Origin: Leptospiraceae bacterium | Lineage (GTDB): Bacteria > Spirochaetota > Leptospiria > Leptospirales > Leptospiraceae | NCBI GenBank assembly: GCA_024233835.1 | Contig: JACKPC010000003.1 | Span: 32,501 to 96,500, forward strand | Length of the DNA: 64,000 nt | Direction: 5' to 3' | Shown: one piece after another, positions 42,851 to 50,592 of the stretch | Layout: every line of letters begins with the position of its first letter | How positions within the stretch are numbered: the stretch's first letter is position 1 | Made by a program: the position numbers and the translations under genes | The notes under the pieces: model-generated | What the model saw: the letters and a program-made list of their open reading frames with translations, nothing else | Databases searched by the model: none | What the model was told of the DNA's origin: nothing

Positions 42851-45190
42851 ATGCGCTATCTTATTTATTATCTCCTGTTTTGCTTTACTTTTATCGCATC
42901 CTGTAAGGAGCAAAAACAGAGTCCCCTAAAAGCAGAAAAAGGTGTTTTAGATTTATCTCATGAATCCTGGGATAAAAAAACATTTGACCTAAAAGGAGAA
43001 TGGGCTTTTTTCTGGAAGCAGTTTATTCCACCCGGAAAAGAAATACCTTCTACTTCCTATGTTTCCTTGCCCGGATACTGGAATAAGGAAATTTTCAATG
43101 GAAAGAAATATCCTTCCAAAACTTTTGTTAGCTACAGGCTGAAAATTATCCTTCCCGATGATAAGAAAATTGTTAGCTTAAAGTTTCCCTCTGTTTATTC
43201 TTCATACCGTTTGTTTGCAAATGACAGGTTTATCTTAGAAAACGGGAAAGTTTCAGAATCTGAAAACGGCTACTCTCCTTCACTAAAAACAAGGCTTGTG
43301 AGTATAAATACAAAATCAAATATACTGGTCTTGACCCTGCATGTTTCCAATTACACTTACTTCAATGCCGGTTTTTTACGTACTATCCAAATAGGCGAAG
43401 TGGATAGTATTTATAAGCAAGAATTTAACGATAATTTTGAAGCTCTTGCTTCTATTAGCTGGTTATGTATTATTTCTATTTATCACTTAGGTTTGTATTT
43501 GCTAAAACGTAGAGAAAAATCTTTCTTGTTTTTTGTTTTATTTGCTTTATCCGTAATTGTCAGCATACTACTTCTATGGCCATCCAGAATCTTTTTTAAT
43601 CTTTTTCCGGATAGTGCCCTAATTCTCGTTCATAAAATCGCTTTAGCTTTACTCCCCATGGAATTATTAACGTACAGTTTATTTCTGTATTATCTTTTCC
43701 ATAAAGATTTTCATTACCCTGTTCTGAAGTATCTTCAGATTTTTTGTTTTTCCCTTTCTCTTCTGATTCTGATTTTCCCTATCTACTATATTGAATATCT
43801 TTTTCTTCCTTTTCAGATATTACTCATTCCTTTATTTGCATATACATTTTTTAGAATTTCTCTAAGTCCTAGAAAGAGAGATTCTTTCTTTTTTCTGATT
43901 AGTATTTTCATTTTCGGTCTGACAGTTTTGCATGATAATTTATATTTTTTAAATACCTCTATTTTTCCTTATATGATTTCGAAATACGGACTTTTCCTAT
44001 TTTTAACGTTTCAATCCTTTATTCTCAGCTTGCGATTTTATCAGGCGATAAAGAAAGAAGAGGAATTTGGCATTCGATTACGAAAGAGCAAGGAAGAATT
44101 GGAAAATAGTGTAAAAGAAAGGACCCATGAATTAGAAGAAGCAAATATTTTAAAAAGTAAATTTATTTCGATTATTTCACACGATCTTCGTTCTCCTCTT
44201 TCCGGTCTACACGGAATTATTGCACTTCTAATGGAAGACGATACGATTGAAGCAGAAGAACAAAAGAGTCTTTTGAACATGTGTATGAGTAGCATTCAAC
44301 ATTCCCTCGGAATGATAAAAAAGCTTTTAGATTTGAGTCGTTTACAAACCGGTCACTTAAAATTACATTACAAATTAATCAATCTTTCGGAAATAATACA
44401 CGATCTGATTGAAGAAAGCTATCCGAGAGCTGTTTTGAAAAATATTCAGTTTATCTCAAAGATCGATGAAGCTTCACGTATTTTTGTGGATCCGGATTTG
44501 TTCTCAGAAGTGATTCGCAACTTCCTATCCAATGCGATTAAATTTAGCATAGAAGGTAGCCTGGTAGAAATTGCTTATTCTCAAACTGAGAATAACGATT
44601 TGATAATGGTCAGCGATTCGGGAACCGGTATTCCCGAAAAAATGATCCCCGATTTGTTCAATCCTATTAAAAAGACCAGTCGTCTCGGAACAAAAGGGGA
44701 AGAAGGGACGGGACTCGGACTTATTCTCTGTAATGATATTATCAAGGCTCACGGAGGAGAGATCCGGGTTCAGTCAGAAATAGGAAAAGGAACCGTTTTT
44801 ACTATATACCTTCCCAGAGATGGAAAACGTGTTTTACTATATGATAATCAGGCTAAATTTAAAGAGAAATTAAAGAATTATCTAATAAGTCAACAATGGC
44901 TGGTAATCGAAGCAGATTCAGCTATGGAAGTTTTGGAGATTCAGAAGAATATGAGAATAGATGCTATTATTCTGGATAAAAATGCAGATGAAATCAGTAT
45001 TCATGAAATGTTATTCGGTCTTATAAATCAAAATTGTACTGTTCCGGTATTTCTTCTGTCCTCCCGGCATTCTCTCACAAGTCAGCATGTTATAATACAT
45101 TCTTCCCTTGAGTATACTGAACTGTTTCGAGAAATGCCTTTTGATGAACTCTACAAATTATTCATAAAAAAATATACCTATCATTCATAA
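42851..45190 (+). CDS. 7TMR-DISM membrane histidine kinase with degenerate receiver
   Basis: A 779-residue protein. It starts with a lipoprotein-like signal (FTFIASC, Cys18), then a DISM extracellular jelly-roll (GEWAFFWKQFIPPG, LPGYWN). Seven hydrophobic helices follow at about residues 197-400, a coiled coil, and the HisKA box FISIISHDLRSPLSG (His444). The ATPase has NFLSNAIKFS, VSDSGTGIP and GTGLGLILCN. The last 120 residues resemble a receiver (RVLLYDNQAKFKEKLKNYL, AIILDKNADE). The normal second acid and conserved Lys are missing, with Glu-Met-Pro at that position, so it is probably a non-canonical or pseudo-receiver. It likely senses carbohydrate outside the cell. It is cotranscribed with the cNMP protein gene. 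Confidence 0.9.
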   Translation: MRYLIYYLLFCFTFIASCKEQKQSPLKAEKGVLDLSHESWDKKTFDLKGEWAFFWKQFIPPGKEIPSTSYVSLPGYWNKEIFNGKKYPSKTFVSYRLKIILPDDKKIVSLKFPSVYSSYRLFANDRFILENGKVSESENGYSPSLKTRLVSINTKSNILVLTLHVSNYTYFNAGFLRTIQIGEVDSIYKQEFNDNFEALASISWLCIISIYHLGLYLLKRREKSFLFFVLFALSVIVSILLLWPSRIFFNLFPDSALILVHKIALALLPMELLTYSLFLYYLFHKDFHYPVLKYLQIFCFSLSLLILIFPIYYIEYLFLPFQILLIPLFAYTFFRISLSPRKRDSFFFLISIFIFGLTVLHDNLYFLNTSIFPYMISKYGLFLFLTFQSFILSLRFYQAIKKEEEFGIRLRKSKEELENSVKERTHELEEANILKSKFISIISHDLRSPLSGLHGIIALLMEDDTIEAEEQKSLLNMCMSSIQHSLGMIKKLLDLSRLQTGHLKLHYKLINLSEIIHDLIEESYPRAVLKNIQFISKIDEASRIFVDPDLFSEVIRNFLSNAIKFSIEGSLVEIAYSQTENNDLIMVSDSGTGIPEKMIPDLFNPIKKTSRLGTKGEEGTGLGLILCNDIIKAHGGEIRVQSEIGKGTVFTIYLPRDGKRVLLYDNQAKFKEKLKNYLISQQWLVIEADSAMEVLEIQKNMRIDAIILDKNADEISIHEMLFGLINQNCTVPVFLLSSRHSLTSQHVIIHSSLEYTELFREMPFDELYKLFIKKYTYHS

Positions 45191-45192
45191 GC

Positions 45193-46101
45193 TTATTTTT
45201 TCTTTACCAGTTCTTCTAACAAATCGGGTCTATCTGTAATAATTCCATCAACTTCTGACTTTAAAAGCTCTGCCATTTTTTCTGGTTCATTTACCGTATA
45301 AGGATACACCTTGTATCCCAGTTCATGATATTTTTTGAGATAGCTTTCATCTACTAATAGATAATCAGGTGCTAATATATCGGGTGAAGCTTTACCGTTT
45401 AGCAGCAGGTTTCTCAGGGCTACTTTCTTATAATAGGCCATGTCTACATCATCAAAATTACTATAAAGTTGGGCACGAAAAATCGTCGGGTTTATTTCTT
45501 TTATCTTTTCTAAAACAAGAGGGTTAAAACTGGAAACAAAAACTTTTTCTTCTAAGTTCTTTTTTGTAATCAATTTGGCTACTTCCTCACCGGTTTTTCT
45601 GGCGATTTCAGGAGCTGTGTCTTTTCCTGCTTTTACTTCTATATCAATAATAACTTTCCCTCCAAATGTATCGAGAACCTCTTCCAGTGTGGGTATCGTT
45701 TCCGATTTAAAGCTTTCCTTAAAAAAAGAACCGGCATCTAATTTCTTCAATTCATCAAGAGTAAAATCCTTTACATTACCTTTGCCATTGGTAGTGCGTT
45801 CTAAAGTTTCATCATGAATCACCACCAATTCACCGCTTTTACAAAACATTGTATCCAGTTCAAAAGCCCAATTTTTAGAAGCTGCGTAGTGAAAAGCGGA
45901 CATTGTATTTTCGGGTGCAAAATGTCTGGCTCCCCTGTGAGCGATGATTAGGAATGAGTTTTTATGTAGCTTTTGAGTGTCCCTGGGTTGATGTGTAACA
46001 CAATTTGAACTGAAGAGAAAACAAACAAATGGAAGTATAAGTTTATATGAATATTTTCCAAATAAAATTCTATCGGAATCATTCTTTTTAGTATGTAACA
46101 T
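45193..46101 (-). CDS. glycerophosphodiester phosphodiesterase lipoprotein
   Basis: A 302-residue protein with AAGGAG eight bases before the ATG. The N-terminal signal ends in LFSSNC (Cys34). The GDPD domain starts IIAHRGARHFAPENTMSAF and continues FELDTMFCKSGELVVIHDET, with KGNVKDFTLDELKKLDAGS and the end VYPYTVNEPEKMAELL. The His and Glu pair in the first motifs and the Asp/His in the second bind metal and cleave glycerophosphodiesters to glycerol 3-phosphate, here probably in the periplasm, for phospholipid salvage. It is divergent from the serine hydrolase gene. Confidence 0.93.
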   Translation of the reverse strand: MLHTKKNDSDRILFGKYSYKLILPFVCFLFSSNCVTHQPRDTQKLHKNSFLIIAHRGARHFAPENTMSAFHYAASKNWAFELDTMFCKSGELVVIHDETLERTTNGKGNVKDFTLDELKKLDAGSFFKESFKSETIPTLEEVLDTFGGKVIIDIEVKAGKDTAPEIARKTGEEVAKLITKKNLEEKVFVSSFNPLVLEKIKEINPTIFRAQLYSNFDDVDMAYYKKVALRNLLLNGKASPDILAPDYLLVDESYLKKYHELGYKVYPYTVNEPEKMAELLKSEVDGIITDRPDLLEELVKKK

Positions 46102-46148
46102 TACAAACGCTCCTTTTTATAAGTATAGGATCGGTAAAAAAGAACAAA

Positions 46149-46194
46149 AAAAAAGATACACTTTTTCTTTATTTTCCTCTTTTGTATCTTTTTT
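46149..46194. promoter_or_regulatory. 12-bp inverted repeat in a divergent promoter region
   Basis: AAAAAAGATACA and TGTATCTTTTTT are exact complements across 22 bases, between the divergent GDPD and serine-hydrolase genes. It could be a dimer-bound operator or a hairpin; no regulator gene is adjacent to point to. Confidence 0.45.
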
Positions 46195-46232
46195 AAAAAA
46201 AGCTTGCGAAGAAACTTTCTATATGAAAATCA

Positions 46233-47414
46233 ATGAATATGAATCCCTTTTTTATACTGTTTTTTCTTCTCACTTTATTTTCTTGTTCTCCGGAAACAGA
46301 ATTAAAGCCCTATGGAAAGTTAAAGGAGTTAAAGCCTTTAAAAAAAATTACAAGAACCTATTGGCCAACTGAAAAATGGAGAACCGCCAATCCGGAAGAA
46401 AAGGGCTTTAAATTAGAACCGTTTAACAAAGCAATAGAATACGCTTTTTCAAGGCAGGGGAATGAGGAAGATAGGAAGGGGATTCGAACCGATAGCCTGA
46501 TAATCATTAAAGATGCTTACCTGGTATTTGAACGCTATGAGAGGGATTATACAGAAAATTCATTGCATTTACTCTGGTCGGTTACAAAAAGTTATACTCA
46601 GGCTCTCATTGGAATTGCAGTGAAAGAAGGCCTGCTTTCTCTTGATGAACCTGCCTATAAATACTATAAACCTCTGGAAAAAAAGCATAAAGATATTACT
46701 ATTCGTCATATACTAAACATGGCTTCCGGTTTAGATGCAGATGAAGGCTATGAAAGCGGTCCCCTGACATCTACAGTGGTAGCCATGCTGTATACCCGTG
46801 GAAGAAATGACATGGGAGAATTTTGTTCCAATTTACCCAAAAGGGGAGAACCCGGTCGTTATGTATATTACTCCAGTTGTGATACCAACATTCTTTCTGC
46901 TATTTTAAAATCCGTATTAAAAGATAGTTATCTTTCTTTTGTCCAGGAAAAGCTTTTTCAAACAATCGGAGTAAAACAATATTCCTGGGAAGCCGATCGT
47001 TCCGGAACACTCATAGGTTCCTCTTACCTTTATAAAACCCCGAGAGATGTTGCCCGTTTCGCTTTTTTGTATTTAAATCAAGGAAGATGGGCCGAGAATC
47101 AAATCTTACCCGAAAATTGGCTTACCTTTACAAGGACTATTTCGCCGGCTTATAAAGAAACTCCATATTACAAAGGTCTTTCTGAAGATAATATGACTTC
47201 TCAGTGGTATACAAACACGGGCTATCCGGAACGAGGAATTCCTAAGGCCTGGCCCGACGCAGATGAAAATATGATTGCCGCTCTGGGTCACTGGGGACAG
47301 CAAATCTTTATTTTTTTTGATAGGGATTTAATTATAGTCAGACTTGGAGATGATAGGGATGGTTCCTTTGATCAGAATAAATTTCTTAAAATGATTTTGG
47401 AGAGTCTTCAATGA
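46233..47414 (+). CDS. beta-lactamase-fold serine hydrolase, lipoprotein
   Basis: A 393-residue protein with a lipobox signal (LFSC, Cys18). The class C/penicillin-binding fold is clear: S-x-x-K as WSVTKSYTQ (Ser116, Lys119), a Tyr motif in YVYYSSCDTN, and H-x-G as LGHWGQQIFI. The closest look is to esterases and 6-aminohexanoate-type hydrolases, not true beta-lactamases. It would act on esters or amides outside the inner membrane. It overlaps the next gene by ATGA. The two following small genes are also overlapped, giving a three-gene unit. Confidence 0.85.
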   Translation: MNMNPFFILFFLLTLFSCSPETELKPYGKLKELKPLKKITRTYWPTEKWRTANPEEKGFKLEPFNKAIEYAFSRQGNEEDRKGIRTDSLIIIKDAYLVFERYERDYTENSLHLLWSVTKSYTQALIGIAVKEGLLSLDEPAYKYYKPLEKKHKDITIRHILNMASGLDADEGYESGPLTSTVVAMLYTRGRNDMGEFCSNLPKRGEPGRYVYYSSCDTNILSAILKSVLKDSYLSFVQEKLFQTIGVKQYSWEADRSGTLIGSSYLYKTPRDVARFAFLYLNQGRWAENQILPENWLTFTRTISPAYKETPYYKGLSEDNMTSQWYTNTGYPERGIPKAWPDADENMIAALGHWGQQIFIFFDRDLIIVRLGDDRDGSFDQNKFLKMILESLQ

Positions 47415-47731
47415 AAAGAATATTACAAACCCTAAAGATATTGTTTTTAATTTTATTTATTTCGTTTATCTCCTGGATAATTACAAATCGAAAGCATATT
47501 GCCTCTTTCCCGCAAATCATCTCTGCCTTCTATTCTAAAGAATTTTGCTCCTGTTACTTTGTTATGAAGCGTTCAGAAGAAAATTGTCATAACCATGCAA
47601 GGCAGTGGGTTCCTATTAGTAGCTTTGAACTCAATAAGGAAAAAAGAGAAGTGATTGTTTCCGGTCTGGGAGTAAAAACAGTAGCAACCTTTCAAAATCC
47701 TAAAATCGGTTGTGTCCTCGATAAATGGTAA
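47411..47731 (+). CDS. small membrane-anchored protein coupled to the serine hydrolase
   Basis: A 106-residue protein with one N-terminal hydrophobic helix (KILFLILFISFISWII), then EFCSCYFVMKRSEENCHNHA and a C-terminal beta part with KREVIVSGLGVKTVATF and KIGCVL. From memory, a similar stretch (C-S-x-x-F-V ... GC) occurs at the N-terminus of some larger serine hydrolases of this type, so this may be the same domain as a separate chain. That is tentative. It starts within the last codon of the hydrolase gene. Confidence 0.6.
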   Translation: MKRILQTLKILFLILFISFISWIITNRKHIASFPQIISAFYSKEFCSCYFVMKRSEENCHNHARQWVPISSFELNKEKREVIVSGLGVKTVATFQNPKIGCVLDKW

Positions 47732-48198
47732 GAATGATTCATAGATTTATCATATACTTCCTATTACTGGGAAATACTTCTATATTTGCTTCCGAAACAA
47801 GGTCTCCACAAACTTCCTTTACTTTTCATAAGCTTCGTCTTCTTATCCCCGAACCATATATTCTGGAAAAATCTCCAAATGAAAGCTACGCCTATATTCA
47901 AACCGCAAGAAAGGACTCTTTTTTTATTGCCTGTAGAAAATACTCAAAAGAAATCAGTCGGGCAGTATTGGAAGAAGCTTTTCAGCTTGAAATGAAAGAC
48001 CTTTCGCTGAAAAGAAAAGAAACTTATTATTCCTGGGAAGAAAACATCGAAGGAAATCTTATTGAAAGTCGTTTCTATATTATCGAGCTAAAGTCCGAAC
48101 TATATTCAATCTGGTTGTCATTTCGAAAAAATGAAGCCAAAAATCGGGACTTTTTTGCAAAGAAATTCCTGGAAATTGGAGATTTTTCGAAGCCTTAA
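47725..48198 (+). CDS. exported protein of unknown function
   Basis: A 157-residue protein with a signal peptide (MIHRFIIYFLLLGNTSIFAS). The mature part begins FTFHKLRLLIPEPYILEKSP and has KDSFFIACRKYSKEI, with no recognised domain. The start overlaps the end of the previous gene by 7 bases; Met4 is another option. It is probably periplasmic and cotranscribed with the serine hydrolase unit. Confidence 0.65.
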   Translation: MVRMIHRFIIYFLLLGNTSIFASETRSPQTSFTFHKLRLLIPEPYILEKSPNESYAYIQTARKDSFFIACRKYSKEISRAVLEEAFQLEMKDLSLKRKETYYSWEENIEGNLIESRFYIIELKSELYSIWLSFRKNEAKNRDFFAKKFLEIGDFSKP

Positions 48199-48269
48199 CT
48201 GTTTTTCTACTTTACAATTTTCGGTTTTTTTAAACCTTATACAAAAAGCTCAGTCTAATACTGTTATAA

Positions 48270-48343
48270 GGCGATGTAGCTCAGTTGGTTAGAGCGACGG
48301 AATCATAATCCGCAGGTCCGGGGTTCAAATCCCTGCATCGCTA
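48270..48343 (+). tRNA. tRNA with anticodon CAT (probably elongator tRNA-Met)
   Basis: A 74-base cloverleaf. The acceptor GGCGATG pairs with CATCGCT (first pair G-U), T8-A9 then GCTC, D-loop AGTTGGTTA, anticodon loop ATCATAA with stem CGGA/TCCG, and the T arm GGGTTCAAATCCC. Discriminator A follows and CCA is not encoded. The G1-U72 pair with C-A-T fits elongator Met. A lysidine-type tRNA-Ile(CAU) cannot be excluded by eye. The initiator is unlikely because the three G-C pairs of its anticodon stem are absent. Confidence 0.92.
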
Positions 48344-48374
48344 GTAACATTTTATCAGGCTAAAGGAGCTTCAC

Positions 48375-48662
48375 ATGAAAAAACTTTTAACCCTATCTTT
48401 TGCTTTTCTTCTCAGCTTTAGTTTATTCTCCGGTATCAGTGCTCAGGAATCTTGCGACAGCATCTGTAATTTCTATAAATCCTGTGTTACTGCTCAATTT
48501 AAAGGTGTATCCGAGCAGCAACTAAAAGCTTTTGATGAAGGTTGCAAAAAAGGTTGTTTAAAGCATAATACGGCTGCCAGCACTTGCTATATAAAAAATA
48601 AAAATAAATGTAGTAATTTTCACTCCTGTCTGACCAAAGCCTATAAGGGCAACAGTAAATAA
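48375..48662 (+). CDS. secreted Cys-rich protein (Leptospira type)
   Basis: A 95-residue protein with a signal peptide (MKKLLTLSFAFLLSFSLFSG to about ISAQ). The mature part holds pairs of C-x3-C: ESCDSICNFYKSC, EGCKKGC, STCYIKNKNKCSNFHSC, eight Cys in a regular spacing, so a disulfide-held helical hairpin is likely. Such Cys-rich small exported proteins are common in Leptospira; the exact named family was not checked. It ends one base from the convergent thiH gene. Confidence 0.8.
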   Translation: MKKLLTLSFAFLLSFSLFSGISAQESCDSICNFYKSCVTAQFKGVSEQQLKAFDEGCKKGCLKHNTAASTCYIKNKNKCSNFHSCLTKAYKGNSK

Positions 48663-48663
48663 A

Positions 48664-49782
48664 TCAAAGCAAGGCCCTGTCGAAATCTTTTATAACCGGG
48701 TCATAACCTTTTGAGCGAATCATTTCAATTACTTCCTCAAGTCTTCGTTTGTCTTCAATTTCGAATTGTTCGAGGGCTCCGCTACCCTGGTAACCACCCG
48801 GTTCAGTTTTGGAACCTGCGGAAAAGGAAGTAATCCCAAGACCTACCAGGTTATCTCTCAAGTCAGGAGTTTCACGGGTAGACAGTGTCAGGCCAAGGTC
48901 CGGAAACATCAGGCGTAAAGCGAGAATAAAACGCAAAAATTCCCTGTCCGATACAGGGACTACTTTCTGAAAACCACCCTTCGCAGGTCTCATTCTCGGA
49001 AGAGAGGCCTGAAGGAAGGTTTTCCAATAAGTTTTATACATATATTGTAGGTGCAGGCCTAAAAAAAAGAGTTCTCCAAGAGGATGGGAAAGACCCAGAA
49101 GGGTACCGAGGCTAATTTTTCGAAAACCGGCCATTCCTCCCCTGTCGGGAGCGTTCAACCTGTATTCCATGTTTTTTTTCATTCCCCGAAGATGGTATTC
49201 TTTGTAGGTATCGGGGTCGTAGGTTTCCTGGTACAGGGTAAGCCCATCTACTCCCGCTTCGATCAGAGTTTTGTACCGGTCGATATCCATAGGATAGATT
49301 TCTATTGCAATAGAAGAAAAGTGTTTTCGTAGAATTCGAGTACATTCGGCAATATAAGAAACCGGGGTTTTTGAATAGGCTTCTCCTGTCAGAATCAGTA
49401 CATGCTCAAGGCCCTGAGACTTCAGGATTTCGGCTTCTTTTTCTAATTCATCGTAGTGGAGGGTTTTTCTCGGAATTTTATTTTCATAACTAAAACCGCA
49501 ATATACACAGGAAGAACGGCACTCATTGGAAAGATACAGGGGCATAAAGAGTTGGATAGTTTTTCCGAAACGCTTCAGGGTTAAATCATGAGCCAATTCC
49601 GCCATATTTTCTAAAAATGAATCGGCAAGTGGAGAAATAAGAGACAGGTAATCCCCAAAGGAAAGCTTTTCAGAATAACAGGCTTTGTTCAGGGCCTGTT
49701 CCACATCTCCGAGGTTTCTACTTTGCACAGCTTCTATAGCAGTCTGAAATGAATATTTGGAATAAACCTCTTCTAAAAACAT
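48664..49782 (-). CDS. thiH: 2-iminoacetate synthase ThiH
   Basis: A 372-residue radical-SAM enzyme that cleaves tyrosine to dehydroglycine for the thiazole ring of thiamine. The 4Fe-4S site is ECRSSCVYCGFSYENK in the C-x3-C-x2-C form. HVLILTGEAYSK, IAIEIYPMDIDRYKTL, YQETYDPDTY and the C-terminal biotin/ThiH-type auxiliary region are as expected. The tyrosine route suits oxygen-limited cells, in contrast to ThiO. It follows thiG by two bases at the end of the seven-gene operon. Confidence 0.96.
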   Translation of the reverse strand: MFLEEVYSKYSFQTAIEAVQSRNLGDVEQALNKACYSEKLSFGDYLSLISPLADSFLENMAELAHDLTLKRFGKTIQLFMPLYLSNECRSSCVYCGFSYENKIPRKTLHYDELEKEAEILKSQGLEHVLILTGEAYSKTPVSYIAECTRILRKHFSSIAIEIYPMDIDRYKTLIEAGVDGLTLYQETYDPDTYKEYHLRGMKKNMEYRLNAPDRGGMAGFRKISLGTLLGLSHPLGELFFLGLHLQYMYKTYWKTFLQASLPRMRPAKGGFQKVVPVSDREFLRFILALRLMFPDLGLTLSTRETPDLRDNLVGLGITSFSAGSKTEPGGYQGSGALEQFEIEDKRRLEEVIEMIRSKGYDPVIKDFDRALL

Positions 49783-49784
49783 GC

Positions 49785-50591
49785 TTATCTCTTTTCTTCT
49801 GAAAGAAAACCTGTAAGGGGGCTTGAGGCAGAAGCTTTCAGTCTGAGTCCGGGTTTTGAACTTCGGCCTCTGTGAAGATACGACATTCTTCCAGCTATGG
49901 TGGCCATTTTAAACGCTTCAGCTATCTTCACGGGGTTCCGGGCAATGGCTATCGCGGTATTGACAAGCACTGCATCGGCTCCCATCTCCATGGCTTCTGC
50001 TGCATGGGATGGCTCTCCGAGTCCCGCATCTACAACAACCGGGATTTTAGACTGAGAAATAATGATTTCCAGATTGGCCTTTGTTTTCAGGCCCTGGTTG
50101 GAGCCAATGGGTGAGCCAAGGGGCATTACACAGACACAACCTGCTTCTTCCAGTTTTTTGCATAAAACCGGGTCGGCATTGATATAGGGCATTACTTTGA
50201 AGCCTTCTTTTACCAGTTCTTCGGCTGCTTTCAAACTCTCAATAGGATCGGGAAGTAAGTAAACCGGATCAGGAGTTACTTCAAGCTTGAGCCAGTCTCC
50301 GGCTCCGAGGCTTCGGGCAAGTCTGGCCAATTTTACGGCTTCCTTTGCATCCCTCGCACCGCTGGTATTGGGGAGGAGTAATACTTTTTCTCGATTAATA
50401 TGGCTTAAAATATCATCTTCCGGTTTTTCTAAATCGACTCTTCGTAAAGCCACCGTGACAATTTCGGTTTCAGAGGCGACTATGGCTTTCTCCATTACTT
50501 GTCCGGATGAAAATTTACCGGTTCCTACAAACAGGCGCGAGTGAAATTCACGTCCTCCCATTTTCAGAATATCTTGTTGATTCTGTTCCAT
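49785..50591 (-). CDS. thiG: thiazole synthase ThiG
   Basis: A 268-residue TIM-barrel enzyme that joins DXP, dehydroglycine and the ThiS thiocarboxylate. Marks: SRLFVGTGKFSSGQVMEKAI, VTVALRRVD, LLPNTSGARDAKEAVKLARL, DWLKLEVTPDP with the Schiff-base Lys, and VVVDAGLGEPSHAAEAMEMG then ADAVLVNTAIA. ThiS and ThiF are not in the window. Its start is one base past the mnmC stop, so expression is coupled. Confidence 0.97.
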   Translation of the reverse strand: MEQNQQDILKMGGREFHSRLFVGTGKFSSGQVMEKAIVASETEIVTVALRRVDLEKPEDDILSHINREKVLLLPNTSGARDAKEAVKLARLARSLGAGDWLKLEVTPDPVYLLPDPIESLKAAEELVKEGFKVMPYINADPVLCKKLEEAGCVCVMPLGSPIGSNQGLKTKANLEIIISQSKIPVVVDAGLGEPSHAAEAMEMGADAVLVNTAIAIARNPVKIAEAFKMATIAGRMSYLHRGRSSKPGLRLKASASSPLTGFLSEEKR

Positions 50592-50592
50592 T

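Noticed and set aside
46222..46400. ATG opening MKINEYESLF just before the serine hydrolase
   Set aside because: It is out of frame with the lipobox-bearing hydrolase start and has no ribosome site.
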